Shown in pieces: positions 1 to 8,113 of a stretch of DNA of 55,187 nucleotides. Position 1 is the first letter of the stretch, and every line of letters begins with the position of its first letter. Where the stretch lies: positions 1 through 55,187 of the forward strand of contig CAZYTO010000005.1 in NCBI GenBank assembly GCA_964650405.1, given 5' to 3'. The notes beneath the pieces were generated by a model, which did no database searches, was not told where the DNA came from, and saw only the letters and a list, made by a program, of their open reading frames with translations. The position numbers were made by a program, and so were the translations under genes. The stretch is from CAZYTO01 sp964650405. GTDB taxonomy: Bacteria; Acidobacteriota; Thermoanaerobaculia; Gp7-AA8.

Positions 1-348
1 TCGCTGCTCATCGGCGGCGTGGGCATCTTCTCCGTGCTCAAGATCTCCATCTCCGAGCGCCTCTTCGAGATCGGCTTGCGCAAGTCCATCGGGGCCGGGG
101 AAGGGGAGATCTTCCTGCAGTTCCTCATCGAGTCGGTGACGCTCTCCTTCGCCGGCGCCGCGATCGGCCTAGGCCTCGGCGTGATCATCGTGCGTCTCAT
201 CAACGGCGTCTTCCCGGGAGGCCTCCCCGTCTCCATGTTCGGCCTCAGCGTGGCCAGCGGCTTCGCCATCTCCATCGGCCTCGTTGCCGGCCTGTATCCG
301 TCGCTCAGCGCCTCACGACTGCAGCCGGTGGAAGCGCTGCGATCGTAG
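1..348 (+). CDS. ABC transporter permease, FtsX/MacB type (C-terminal fragment)
   Basis: The frame is open from the first base, so the N-terminus lies outside the window. About 115 residues remain. They read as the last part of a MacB/FtsX permease domain: an ERLFEIGLRKSIGA cytoplasmic loop, then hydrophobic segments around ESVTLSFAGAAIGLGLGV and SGFAISIGLVAGLYP, then the usual ending (SASRLQPVEALRS). Such subunits work with an ATPase and often a periplasmic adaptor to move lipoproteins, peptides or drugs across the inner membrane. Substrate cannot be told from this piece. It ends convergent to the GNAT gene, with a palindromic repeat between them. Confidence 0.85.
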   Translation, partial: SLLIGGVGIFSVLKISISERLFEIGLRKSIGAGEGEIFLQFLIESVTLSFAGAAIGLGLGVIIVRLINGVFPGGLPVSMFGLSVASGFAISIGLVAGLYPSLSASRLQPVEALRS

Positions 349-388
349 ATCGCGGGCGAGCCAGGAGTAACAGTCATCGGCAGGCTCC

Positions 389-490
389 GTGGAGGACGGA
401 CAATCCTGTCCGTCCCCCGAAGAGTATTACCCCGAGGCCGGCATTTGGGCGGCGTTCACGATTTGACGGACAGGATTGTCCGTCCTCCAC
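389..490. repeat. Inverted palindromic repeat element, copy 1
   Basis: Two arms, each built around GGACAATCCTGTCC or its complement GGACAGGATTGTCC, face each other across about 50 bp. Each arm is itself nearly palindromic. It lies between two convergent genes. The same element recurs near 10121, 14319 and, inside a gene, at 30930. Confidence 0.85.
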
Positions 491-515
491 GCATCCTGCC
501 GATGCGACCATCCAT

Positions 516-995
516 TCACCCGGCCAGCGCGCTCAGCGCCTCGCCCGTCAGCCGGTACACCTGCCACTCGTCCTGCGCCTTCGCGCCGAGGGACTTGTAG
601 AAGTCGATCGATGGCTGATTCCAGTTGAGCACCGCCCATTCCACCCGGCCGCAGTTCCGCTCCACGGCCAGCCGGGCCAGGTGCTGGAGAAGCTTCTTGC
701 CGTAGCCGCGTCCGCGCTTGGACGGATCGACGAAGAGGTCTTCGAGATAGATCCCCGGCTGGGCCAGGAAGGTCGAGAAGTTGTGGAAGAAGAGCGCGAA
801 GCCGACCTCCACGCCGTCCTCGCAGGCGAAGACGACCTCCGCGTACGGCCGGGCGCCGAACAGCGTCTCCTGTAGAAACGCCTCGGTTGCCACACAGGCA
901 TGGCGTAGTTTCTCGTACTCGGCCAGGTCCTGGATGAAGCGAAGGATTTTCCCGACGTCGGCTGCGGTCGCAGAGCGGATGCTGAAGTTCGGCAT
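516..995 (-). CDS. GNAT family N-acetyltransferase
   Basis: 159 residues, starting MPNFSIRSATAADV. Typical small GNAT (spermidine/diamine acetyltransferase-like): a conserved IYLEDLFVDPSKRGRGYGKKL stretch around residues 82-101 contains the acetyl-CoA-binding R/Q-x-x-G-x-G loop (RGRGYG), and WNQPSIDFYKSLGA near residues 135-148 is the C-terminal GNAT motif. It probably acetylates a small amine in the cytoplasm. No SD precedes the ATG, but TATCAT lies 8 bp upstream of it, so the transcript may be almost leaderless. The start region is divergent to the M48 peptidase and the two share overlapping -10 elements. Longer readings of this frame run antisense through the peptidase and are not credible. 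Confidence 0.85.
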   Translation of the reverse strand: MPNFSIRSATAADVGKILRFIQDLAEYEKLRHACVATEAFLQETLFGARPYAEVVFACEDGVEVGFALFFHNFSTFLAQPGIYLEDLFVDPSKRGRGYGKKLLQHLARLAVERNCGRVEWAVLNWNQPSIDFYKSLGAKAQDEWQVYRLTGEALSALAG

Positions 996-1003
996 GCGGT
1001 GCG

Positions 1004-1011
1004 ATGATAAC
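1004..1011. promoter_or_regulatory. Overlapping divergent -10 elements (GNAT / M48)
   Basis: On the minus strand TATCAT (1004-1009) ends 8 bp before the GNAT start. On the plus strand GATAAC (1006-1011) ends 5 bp before the M48 ATG. Neither gene has an SD. Only sequence match supports this. Confidence 0.45.
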
Positions 1012-1016
1012 GGTTC

Positions 1017-2201
1017 ATGGACCCCCGCTTCGTCGTCCACGTCACGCCCGAGATGCTGCGGCACCAGCGCATCCTCGACACGCTGTACTTCGTCTGGCCG
1101 GCCTTGGAGCTTCTCGTGCTCTTCGCCATCCTGGGCACGGGGCTGTCCGCGCGCCTGCGCGACGCCTCGGAACGGCTCGTCCGCTGGCGCTTCGTGCAGT
1201 GGATGGTCTTCTTCGTCCTGCTGTCGCTGGTCACGACCGCGGCCGAGTTTCCGCTGTCGTTCTACAGCGGCTTCGTCGTCCCGCACCAGTTCGCCCTCAC
1301 GCACCAGAGCTTCGCGGCGTGGATGGGCGACTTCGGCAAGGCCATCGCCGTCGATCTCGCCATCGGCTGCATGCTGGTCGTGCTCGTCCTCCTGGCCATG
1401 CGCTGCGTTCGCCGCTGGTGGCTCGTCCTCTGGGCGGGATCGCTGCCGCTGGTGATCCTCGGTGTCGTGGCCACGCCGCTCATCATCGATCCGATCTTCA
1501 ACGACTTCCGCCCGTTGAAGGACGCCGTCCTCCGGCGCGACCTCGTGGCCGAGGCCTCGCGCGCGGGCATCGACGCCGCGAGTGTCTATGAAGTCGACAA
1601 GTCGAAGCAGACCACGACGATGAACGCCTACGTCACCGGCCTCGGCCCGTCGAAGCGGATCGTCCTGTGGGACACGCTCCTGGCCAAGCTCGATCACGAC
1701 GAGATCCTGGCCGTGATGGGCCACGAGATGGGGCACTACGTCATGCACCACATCTGGAAGGGCATCGCCTTCGAGGCCGCGGTCACGCTCCTCGGCTTCG
1801 CGCTCGCGCAGTGGCTCTTCGAGCGCGGCCTGGCCCGGTGGGGCGCACGCTGGCGGGTGCAGGGGAGGGGAGACTCGGCCTCGCTGCCGTGGCTCCTCGC
1901 GCTGGCCACGCTCCTGGCGTTTCTCTTCTCGCCCGTCTACTCCTCGTACTCGCGGCACCTGGAGCACCAGGCCGATCGGTTCGCCCTCGAGCTCACGCAC
2001 CTGAACGAAGCGGCCGCAACGTCAGAGGTCAAGTTCGCCGAGGACTCGAAAGTAAATCCCGTGCCGAGCCGTTTCATGGAGCTCTGGCGGTACAGCCATC
2101 CCGCGGCGCAGCGGCGCATCGACTTCGCCCTGCAGTATCGGCCGTGGGAGAAGGGCCAGCCAAACGAGTTATGGAAGGGAACGGGACCAGGACCAAGGTA
2201 G
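1017..2201 (+). CDS. M48 family metallopeptidase (Ste24/CAAX protease-like)
   Basis: 394 residues, an integral membrane zinc protease. The zinc site is clear: HEMGH at residues 236-240 and the third ligand Glu in EHQAD (about 316). Several hydrophobic segments lie before and after the active site (about 24-42, 62-80, 112-130, 135-155, 245-270, 290-310), as in Ste24-type CAAX prenyl endopeptidases. The full length matches the family. The bacterial role is not settled; membrane protein quality control is the usual inference. It overlaps the downstream DUF983 gene by 31 bp, so the two are probably translated together. A -10-like GATAAC sits just before the ATG. Confidence 0.9.
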   Translation: MDPRFVVHVTPEMLRHQRILDTLYFVWPALELLVLFAILGTGLSARLRDASERLVRWRFVQWMVFFVLLSLVTTAAEFPLSFYSGFVVPHQFALTHQSFAAWMGDFGKAIAVDLAIGCMLVVLVLLAMRCVRRWWLVLWAGSLPLVILGVVATPLIIDPIFNDFRPLKDAVLRRDLVAEASRAGIDAASVYEVDKSKQTTTMNAYVTGLGPSKRIVLWDTLLAKLDHDEILAVMGHEMGHYVMHHIWKGIAFEAAVTLLGFALAQWLFERGLARWGARWRVQGRGDSASLPWLLALATLLAFLFSPVYSSYSRHLEHQADRFALELTHLNEAAATSEVKFAEDSKVNPVPSRFMELWRYSHPAAQRRIDFALQYRPWEKGQPNELWKGTGPGPR

Positions 2202-2554
2202 CGAACGGCGAAGCGCTCCTGCGCGGCCTGCGGCGGCGATGCCCCCGCTGCGGCAAAGGGCAACTCTTCTCCCGCGGCATCAAGACGTACGAGCGCTGTT
2301 CCGAGTGCAACCTCCTCTTTCAGCGCGACCGCGGCGACACCTGGATGTTCATGATCATCACCGACCGCATTCCCATCCTCTTCGGCATTGCCGCGGTCTT
2401 CTTCGGCTTCCACCCCACCACCTGGCCCGCCATCCTCGGCTTCTTCGGAGCCCTGGCAGTCCCGGTCCTCGCCACACTGCGCGAGCGCCAGGGCCTGGCT
2501 CTGGCACTCGACTACCTCGTGCGCGTGTACGTGAAGGATCCGTCGCTGGCGTGA
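2171..2554 (+). CDS. DUF983 family small membrane protein
   Basis: 127 residues. RCPRCGKGQLF near residue 20 and RCSECNLLF near residue 40 give the two-CXXC zinc-ribbon of DUF983, followed by DRGDTWMFMIITDRIPI and two hydrophobic helices (about 62-80 and 82-100). DUF983 proteins are small inner-membrane proteins of unknown role. The ATG lies inside the end of the M48 gene (31-bp overlap), which indicates translational coupling. Its 3' end overlaps by about 43 bp the convergent broken gene. The frame could be extended upstream, but only through the peptidase gene. Confidence 0.85.
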   Translation: MEGNGTRTKVANGEALLRGLRRRCPRCGKGQLFSRGIKTYERCSECNLLFQRDRGDTWMFMIITDRIPILFGIAAVFFGFHPTTWPAILGFFGALAVPVLATLRERQGLALALDYLVRVYVKDPSLA

Positions 2555-3614
2555 GTCACACGACCAACATTCTCAGGTTGAGTCACGCCCGCGCCGGACC
2601 GGATGGCGTAGATCGTGTTTCCCAATGCATCGCGGTCGGTCCAGATGCTGGCGATGGCATCGGGTGCGGCGGTGGACACATAGGCTCCCAGCCGGCCGTC
2701 TCGAGTGAGAATGAAATGATCGGGGACGAAGGTGAACTCGTCGACCTTGGTGTCTGTATCCGTGGCCGGACCACTGTGAATGTCGGTGGCCAGGTCATAG
2801 AAAAGCACGTTCCCCTTCGTGTCGTAGCCGACGCTATCGTCAGCGGCGAGCACCACGTAGAGCAGGGCCGCACCGGCGCGGTTCCGCACCGTGACGAGGG
2901 AGCCGGTGCTGTCGAGCACACTGGTCGTGTCGTTAGCCCAATTGGCCGTGAGACCGAGGTCCCTGGCAATCGCGTCGAGATTGACGAGCGCGGGCCTGCC
3001 GCGAGTGGCGGCAGAAAGGTGACGCTCACTCAGCACGCGTCCCTGCCGGCGGGCGGTGAGTGTTTCCTTGTACTCCTGATGACCCTGTTTCACGAGCGTG
3101 AGCTGGAGATCCGTGCCCAGTTGCACGGTGTCGACGGCGCCGGTCGCCTTCAGGTGAAAGTCAGCAATTGGATCTCCGTGAGCCGTCGTCAGTCCGACCT
3201 GACGCCCTCCGGGGTCACGGCGTTTCACGACCGCCGGCATGGCATCGGCATGCACCGTGTGGTTCTCGAGATCCATCCGGAGCGCGAGGCCGCGGACGCG
3301 GACGATCTTCCGGGCTAACTCTGGGCTAACTCACCGCGGTCGTCATACGAATACTCATCCGTGGTTTCCTTCGCTTGAATGCGAACAACTTGGTCGGTAT
3401 GTGGCTTGTAGTGATAGGTCAACCATTCGCCGTTCTGGAAAACGCGAGCGGTGTAGTGGGCGCGATCCTTGATCGTCGCGGAGGTCAGGTTGCCGTTCGC
3501 ATCGCGCGCTTCTTCGTCAGGTGCCTGCCAGAACGGGACGTCGTCGCGGGACTGGGAGAGGGCTGATACGGCAGTCAGGAGGGTGATGAACACGAACCAG
3601 TGAAGTCTCTGCAG
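2512..3614 (-). pseudogene. Secreted YD-repeat-like protein, broken by an 11-bp duplication
   Basis: Two minus-strand frames belong to one gene. The upstream part (about 3614-3315) has a hydrophobic signal-like start (FVFITLLTAVSALSQS) and runs to EYSYDDRGELAQS then stop. The downstream part (about 3310-2512) continues in another frame from ELARKIVRVRGLALR and ends TRTR. Removing one unit of the 11-bp tandem duplication at 3312-3333 rejoins the frames as YDDRGELARKIVRVRG. YSYDDRGEL resembles a YD/RHS repeat signature, but I recognise no full domain. The true start is unclear: CTG at 3614 after a GGAGG, or GTG at 3593. The duplication could be real, phase-variable or an assembly fault. Confidence 0.6.
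3312..3333. repeat. 11-bp tandem duplication causing a frameshift
   Basis: GGGCTAACTCT is followed directly by GGGCTAACTCA, with 10 of 11 bases identical. Eleven is not a multiple of three, and the duplication sits exactly where the reading frame of the minus-strand gene breaks. Confidence 0.85.
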
Positions 3615-3708
3615 GGATGCGCCTCCATATTGATGTCGTTGGGAGCATGTTACCCGAGGTTGCTTCGGCGAGGAGTACCATACGTTGCCAATACATAAGG
3701 AGATCCCG

Positions 3709-4368
3709 ATGTCGAGAAAGCGTGCCCTCTCTCTTCTCGCGCTCGTCCTGCTCCTGGCGATTCCCGTCGAGGCCAAGCCGAAGGCGAAGTCGTCGTCGAA
3801 AGGGCCGGACCTCTCCATCTGCCCCGGACCGTTCGCCCTCTGCGCCGCATCCACCTGCAAGTTCACCGGCAAGCGGCTGCCGAACAGCAAGTTCCGCGAG
3901 GTCGTCTGTACTTGTCCCGTCCTGCAGGGACCGTCCATCGCCGCGCTGCACGGCGGCAACATGCAGGGGAGCTGCAAGCCCCCGGTCGATCCGCAGACGG
4001 GAAAGACAGGCGTGTGGTCGCTCTACTCCACGGTCGCCAGCTTCCCGCAGGAGGTGAACGGCACGTGGCAGAAGGACGTGGCGGCCACGCTGCACCTCTG
4101 CCCCGCCACGAACGGGAATCCGCCCAAACGGAACTACTACGGCCAGTGCTTCAGCTACTCGTGCACCAATCTCCATGAAGAGAACGGCATCCCGGTGGCC
4201 GAGTGCCATTGCCCGGCCTGGTTCATCCTCGACACCGACCGCGGCTTCAACACCGAGGCCGGCCAGTGCCAGGCGAGCATCTGCACCCAGATCCCCGTCG
4301 GCGGTCCATTCAACGTCACCTGTGACTTCTGCGCGAACCCGAACAACTGCCCCGGAGGAAATCAGTAG
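3709..4368 (+). CDS. Secreted cysteine-rich hypothetical protein
   Basis: 219 residues. AAGGAG at 3697-3702 is a good SD and fixes the ATG at 3709; an upstream in-frame TTG is less likely. A signal peptide (MSRKRALSLLALVLLLAIPVEA) is followed by a Lys/Ser-rich linker and then a body with at least 15 cysteines in pairs such as CPGPFALC, VCTC, CFSYSC, ECHC and CDFC...NNC. The even pairing suggests a disulfide-bonded extracytoplasmic domain. I do not recognise the family. It is divergent from the broken YD-like gene. Confidence 0.75.
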   Translation: MSRKRALSLLALVLLLAIPVEAKPKAKSSSKGPDLSICPGPFALCAASTCKFTGKRLPNSKFREVVCTCPVLQGPSIAALHGGNMQGSCKPPVDPQTGKTGVWSLYSTVASFPQEVNGTWQKDVAATLHLCPATNGNPPKRNYYGQCFSYSCTNLHEENGIPVAECHCPAWFILDTDRGFNTEAGQCQASICTQIPVGGPFNVTCDFCANPNNCPGGNQ

Positions 4369-4380
4369 TCCGGTTCGCGC

Positions 4381-4530
4381 CTCACGCGGAGGCACGCCCA
4401 GGAGGGCGAAAAGGACGCAGGCCTCCGCGATCTTGGTGTCTCCGCGTGAGCTTCCCTTGTCGAGAATCAGTCACGCGGAGACGCGGGGATGCGGAGGAAA
4501 CAGGCCTTACCTCCGCGTTTCCGCGTGAAA
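4381..4530. repeat. CACGCGGAG hairpin repeats
   Basis: Copies of TCACGCGGAGACGCGG and their complement (CTCCGCGTCTCCGCGTGA-like) alternate and can fold into hairpins. This fills the gap between the Cys-rich gene and the next gene. Related copies lie near 9153, 15961 and 16674. No gene is seen here. Confidence 0.7.
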
Positions 4531-4598
4531 CCATGGCGGGCGCCATCGGGGGTACCTCTAATGATGTTTGGATACGCGACGATTCGGGCGGAATGGAG

Positions 4599-5030
4599 TC
4601 ACTGGCCCGCGAAGCCTCTGACGAGGAGAACGGTCACGACGATGATCGCGCCGCTGAGTCCGAGTGCGGCCGCGAGCACCAGACCGATGAATGCCGCAGT
4701 CGACATCCCATACTGAACCCGGTACGGATCGATACCAGGCGGCAGATTTGGATCATGAGTGCGTGCCTCTCGCGGCCGCTTGAAGCGAATGCGGCTGTTG
4801 TCGAACTTCTCCACCAGGGACCAGCCTGCTCGCGCTTCCTCTTCGAGGAGCCGGTTGAAATGCTTCGGATTCCTGAAGACCGGCGTATTTGCCCGGACGA
4901 TCTTGAATTCCCAGTCGCGACTCAAATCCTCGGAACCGTAAGGTGTCATCACTTCCTCTTCCAGTTGCATGAGGATGATGCGGTGGCGTGCCGCCGCCCC
5001 GCCGGCAACAGCCGCTGCGCCACCTGACAT
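4599..5030 (-). CDS. Small tail-anchored hypothetical protein
   Basis: 143 residues. The ATG at 5030 is preceded by GGAGG at good spacing, so longer readings are rejected. The protein opens with an Ala/Gly-rich stretch (MSGGAAAVAGGAAARHR), has a soluble middle with EFKIVRANTPVFRNPKHFNRLLEEEARAGWSLVEKFDN, and ends with one hydrophobic helix (AAFIGLVLAAALGLSGAIIVV) close to the C-terminus, as in a tail-anchored membrane protein. The GWSLVEKFDNSRIRFKR part resembles short DUF4177-like domains, but this is weak. Function unknown. Confidence 0.65.
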   Translation of the reverse strand: MSGGAAAVAGGAAARHRIILMQLEEEVMTPYGSEDLSRDWEFKIVRANTPVFRNPKHFNRLLEEEARAGWSLVEKFDNSRIRFKRPREARTHDPNLPPGIDPYRVQYGMSTAAFIGLVLAAALGLSGAIIVVTVLLVRGFAGQ

Positions 5031-5175
5031 GGCAGGCCTCCTGTCCGGTTCCCCGGTTGGTTGATTGTGCTCTTCATCAGATCCCTCAATCGCTGATCGC
5101 TGGTCGCTGATCGCGTTTCGCTGTGACTTTGACTGCTCCAATCGTCCCAGGCGACCAGCGAACAGCGATCAGCGA

Positions 5176-5754
5176 TCATTGCCACGTCACCACCCACTCG
5201 CAATTGCGTGCGCCCTTCGTGTAGCACTGCGTCTGCTGCACGGCCACGTTCTTCACGCCGGTCAGCTCGGCCATGCGCTCGATCCAGCCGGTGATGCGGG
5301 AGCAGCCGGCGGCCTGGGTGGGGAAGTTGACGATCCGGATCGTGGCGCCGTGGTCCGTCTGGTTTTCGACCTTCATCTCGCCGCGGTTGTAGAGCGAGGT
5401 CCACATCTGTGACGCCTTGCCCATCAGGGCGGGGGGCGTCATGACCATGGCGAAGAAGCGGTAGATGCCCTTGATGGCGTCGCTGGCCGCCTCGCGTCCG
5501 GCCCGGCGGGCGAACGCATCGAGCGGCTCGCCCTTCACCTTCGCCGCCTCTTCCGTCAGGCGGTTGAGCATGTACACGGGCACGGTCTCGGTCGCCAGCA
5601 CCGGCGCCTTGAGGCGGGCGTACTCGTCGGGAAGGCCGCGGAAGAGCTCCTCGCGTTGTGCCGGGGTCAGCTCGGCATCGAGGAACTTCTGCAGACTCCG
5701 CACCGGTGAGCCTTTGACGGTGACGCCTGGGTCTACTGCCACGTCGACGGGCAT
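5176..5754 (-). CDS. DUF2378/TIGR02265-like (V4R-type) protein
   Basis: 192 residues. Features of the TIGR02265/DUF2378 family known from myxobacteria are present: a VKGSPVRSLQKFLD start, a helical middle with AGREAASDAIKGIYRFFAMVMTPPALMGKASQMWTS, and a C-terminal part GCSRITGWIERMAELTGVKNV...CYTKGARNCEWVVTW, whose paired Cys resemble V4R ligand-binding domains. The family is thought to bind a small ligand or mediate signalling, but no reaction is known. A GGAGG precedes the ATG. It is divergent from transketolase, and the spacer holds possible back-to-back promoters. Confidence 0.6.
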   Translation of the reverse strand: MPVDVAVDPGVTVKGSPVRSLQKFLDAELTPAQREELFRGLPDEYARLKAPVLATETVPVYMLNRLTEEAAKVKGEPLDAFARRAGREAASDAIKGIYRFFAMVMTPPALMGKASQMWTSLYNRGEMKVENQTDHGATIRIVNFPTQAAGCSRITGWIERMAELTGVKNVAVQQTQCYTKGARNCEWVVTWQ

Positions 5755-5776
5755 GACGCCTCCAGCGCTCTCTCGC

Positions 5777-5803
5777 TTGTCGGGATCTCGCGGTGAGTAT
5801 AAT
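5777..5803 (+). promoter_or_regulatory. Candidate promoter for transketolase
   Basis: A perfect TATAAT at 5798-5803 has TTGTCG about 15 bp upstream (5777-5782). On the opposite strand the same bases read TATACT, which could serve the divergent DUF2378-like gene. Between here and the tkt start lies an inverted GGCGAGC-rich repeat. Confidence 0.45.
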
Positions 5804-5898
5804 CCAGCGCCCGGCGAGCAGCGGACGGCGAGCGGCGAGCGGGATTGCCGTCCGCTCGCCGCCCGCCGTCACCCGCTCGCTCTACCTGAGGAGGTCTC

Positions 5899-8010
5899 AT
5901 GGACGATCAGTCCGCCGCCACCGAAGCAAGCACCGCCGTCGCCGCCGCCGAGGCGTCGAACGAACCGAAGAGCGACGCAAGCGGCAAGCTCGAAGAGCTC
6001 TGCGTCAACACCATCCGCTTCCTGGCTGTCGATGCCGTGGAGAAGGCCAAGTCCGGCCATCCCGGCACGCCCATGGGCATGGCCGACATGGCCTTCGTCA
6101 TCTGGACCGAGTTCCTCCGCCACGATCCCGTCCATCCTCGCTGGAAAAACCGCGACCGCTTCGTCCTCTCGGCCGGCCACGCCTCGATGCTGCTCTACTC
6201 GATGCTTCACCTCACCGGCTACGCCGACATGACCATGGACCAGCTCCAGCACTTCCGCCAGTGGGGCTCGAAGACGGCCGGCCATCCGGAGTACGGCCAC
6301 GCTACGGGCATCGAAGTGACGACTGGTCCGCTGGGCCAGGGCATCGCCCACGCCGTCGGGATGGCCCTCGGCGAGCGGATGCTGGCCGCGCGGTTCAATG
6401 CCGATGCGGACGCCTTCAAGCCCGTCGATCACTACATCTACGGCATCTGCTCCGATGGCGATCTCGAAGAGGGGATCAGCCACGAAGCGGCCTCCCTGGC
6501 CGGCCACCTCGGTCTCGGCAATCTCATCTTCTTCTACGACGACAACCACATCTCCATCGAGGGCGAGACGCGCCTGTCGTTCTCCGAGGATGTGAAGAAG
6601 CGCTTCGACGCCTACGGGTGGCACACGCTGACCATCGACGGCCACGACCGCGACGCCGTGCGCAAGGCCATCCGCAAGGCGCAGAAGGTCACCGACCGGC
6701 CCACGATGATCTGTTCCCGCACGGTCATCGGCTGGGGCTCGCCGAAGTACCACGGCACCGCGCGCGCCCATGGCGAGCCGCTCGGCGCCGATGAAGTCAA
6801 GGCGACGAAGGAAGCGCTGGGCTGGCCGCAGGAGCCGGCGTTCCTGGTCCCGCCCGAAGTGCAGGCCGAGTTCACCCGCAAGACGAAGAGGCTCGCCCGC
6901 AGCCGCAAGGCGTGGGAGAAGGGCTTCGCCGACTGGCGCACCCGCAATGCCGCGCTCGCGGAAGAGTACGACCGCTTCTGGGCGCACACGCTGCCGGCCG
7001 ACCTCGCGCAGCAGCTCGTCGAGGCCGGGAAGAGCGACAAGGCCCTGGCTACGCGCGCGCTGTCGGGACAGGTCATCCAGAAGCTGGCTGCACTCGTGCC
7101 GTTCGTCGTGGGCGGCTCGGCCGACCTCGCCCCGTCGACGAGCACGCTGATCAAGGATGCCACCAGCATCGAGCGCCCCAAGGAGGCTATGACCACGCCG
7201 CCGGCGCCCGCCATCTTCAAGGGCCGCAACCTCCACTTCGGCATCCGCGAGCACGGCATGGGGGCCGTCGTGAACGGTCTCACCCTCTACGGCTCGTGGA
7301 GAGCGTACGGCGCCACGTTCCTCATCTTCAGCGACTACATGCGCGCCTCGGTCCGCATCTCTTGCCTGATGAACATCCCCTCGATCTTCGTCTACACGCA
7401 CGATTCGGTCTTCCTCGGCGAGGATGGTCCGACCCACCAGCCGATCGAGCATCTCTTCGCCCTCCGGCTCATTCCCAACATGACCCTCTTCCGTCCCGCC
7501 GATGGCGCCGAGACGGCCATGGCCTGGGCTCATGCCGTCACCGGCGATCACGGTCCGACCGTGCTGGTCCTGACGCGGCAGAAGCTCGAGCCGATCAAGC
7601 GCACCGAAGGCTTCGACCCGCAGTCGATCCTGCGCGGCGCTTACGTCCTCGACGGCTACGAGCAGGGCGAGATCACCTTCATCGCCACCGGTTCCGAGGT
7701 GGCCCTGGCGTTCAAGGCCGCCGACATCCTGAAGGCCGAGGGCGTCAACGCGCGCGTCGTGTCGGCGCCGTGCCTCGACCTCTTCGACCGCCAGGACGCC
7801 GCCTACCAGAACGCCGTCCTCGGCGACCGGAGCAAGGTCGTGGCCATCGAGGCCGGCCGTTCCGACGGCTGGTACAAGTACCTCAATCACGATGCCCTCG
7901 TGATCGGTATCGACACGTTCGGCCACTCCGCTCCCGCCGAGCAGATCGCCGAGCACCTCGGCTTCACGCCGGAAGCGGTGGCGGCGCGGGTGCGGGCGTG
8001 GCGGAAGTGA
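5899..8010 (+). CDS. tkt: Transketolase
   Basis: 703 residues, somewhat longer than the usual 660-680 because of an Ala-rich N-terminal stretch. Thiamine diphosphate enzyme of the pentose phosphate and Calvin cycles: moves two-carbon ketol units between sugar phosphates. Seen: KSGHPGTPMGMADMAF (about 52-67), HATGIEVTTGPLGQGI with the substrate His, the ThDP motif CSDGDLEEGISHEAA (about 190-204) with NLIFFYDDNHISIEGET, and the pyrimidine-domain Glu in HFGIREHGMG (about 447-456). The C-terminal domain is present (ATGSEVALA onward). A strong GAGGAGG SD lies before the ATG. Large antisense frames here are shadows. Confidence 0.97.
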   Translation: MDDQSAATEASTAVAAAEASNEPKSDASGKLEELCVNTIRFLAVDAVEKAKSGHPGTPMGMADMAFVIWTEFLRHDPVHPRWKNRDRFVLSAGHASMLLYSMLHLTGYADMTMDQLQHFRQWGSKTAGHPEYGHATGIEVTTGPLGQGIAHAVGMALGERMLAARFNADADAFKPVDHYIYGICSDGDLEEGISHEAASLAGHLGLGNLIFFYDDNHISIEGETRLSFSEDVKKRFDAYGWHTLTIDGHDRDAVRKAIRKAQKVTDRPTMICSRTVIGWGSPKYHGTARAHGEPLGADEVKATKEALGWPQEPAFLVPPEVQAEFTRKTKRLARSRKAWEKGFADWRTRNAALAEEYDRFWAHTLPADLAQQLVEAGKSDKALATRALSGQVIQKLAALVPFVVGGSADLAPSTSTLIKDATSIERPKEAMTTPPAPAIFKGRNLHFGIREHGMGAVVNGLTLYGSWRAYGATFLIFSDYMRASVRISCLMNIPSIFVYTHDSVFLGEDGPTHQPIEHLFALRLIPNMTLFRPADGAETAMAWAHAVTGDHGPTVLVLTRQKLEPIKRTEGFDPQSILRGAYVLDGYEQGEITFIATGSEVALAFKAADILKAEGVNARVVSAPCLDLFDRQDAAYQNAVLGDRSKVVAIEAGRSDGWYKYLNHDALVIGIDTFGHSAPAEQIAEHLGFTPEAVAARVRAWRK

Positions 8011-8015
8011 ATCGA

Positions 8016-8080
8016 AGGCTGGAAGGCTGAAAGGCTGGAAGGCTGAAAGGGGGGTACCGGGCACCAGCTACCCGGTACCT
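8016..8080. repeat. GGCTGAAA octamer array and GGTACCGGG hairpin
   Basis: Directly after tkt, about four degenerate copies of GGCTG(A/G)AA are followed by GGTACCGGG (8053-8061) and its exact complement CCCGGTACC (8071-8079). The hairpin could end tkt transcription but has no T tract. Confidence 0.65.
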
Positions 8081-8100
8081 GTTCCCCAACCGCCGCCCAC

Positions 8101-8106
8101 TACAAT
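8101..8106 (+). promoter_or_regulatory. Candidate -10 (TACAAT) for a leaderless gene
   Basis: TACAAT ends 7 bp before the second in-frame ATG (8114). The first ATG (8105) overlaps the hexamer, which argues that translation starts at 8114 on an almost leaderless transcript. Confidence 0.5.
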
Positions 8107-8113
8107 GCGCGGC

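Noticed and set aside
5869..8064. 731-codon open frame antisense to transketolase
   Set aside because: Composition is that of a GC-rich antisense frame (runs of E, R, V, D, G, no domain), and tkt on the other strand is unambiguous.
8105..8113. Start of the beta-lactamase-like gene at the first ATG
   Set aside because: It overlaps the TACAAT -10 element. The second ATG at 8114 fits the leaderless spacing seen elsewhere, though the first cannot be excluded.
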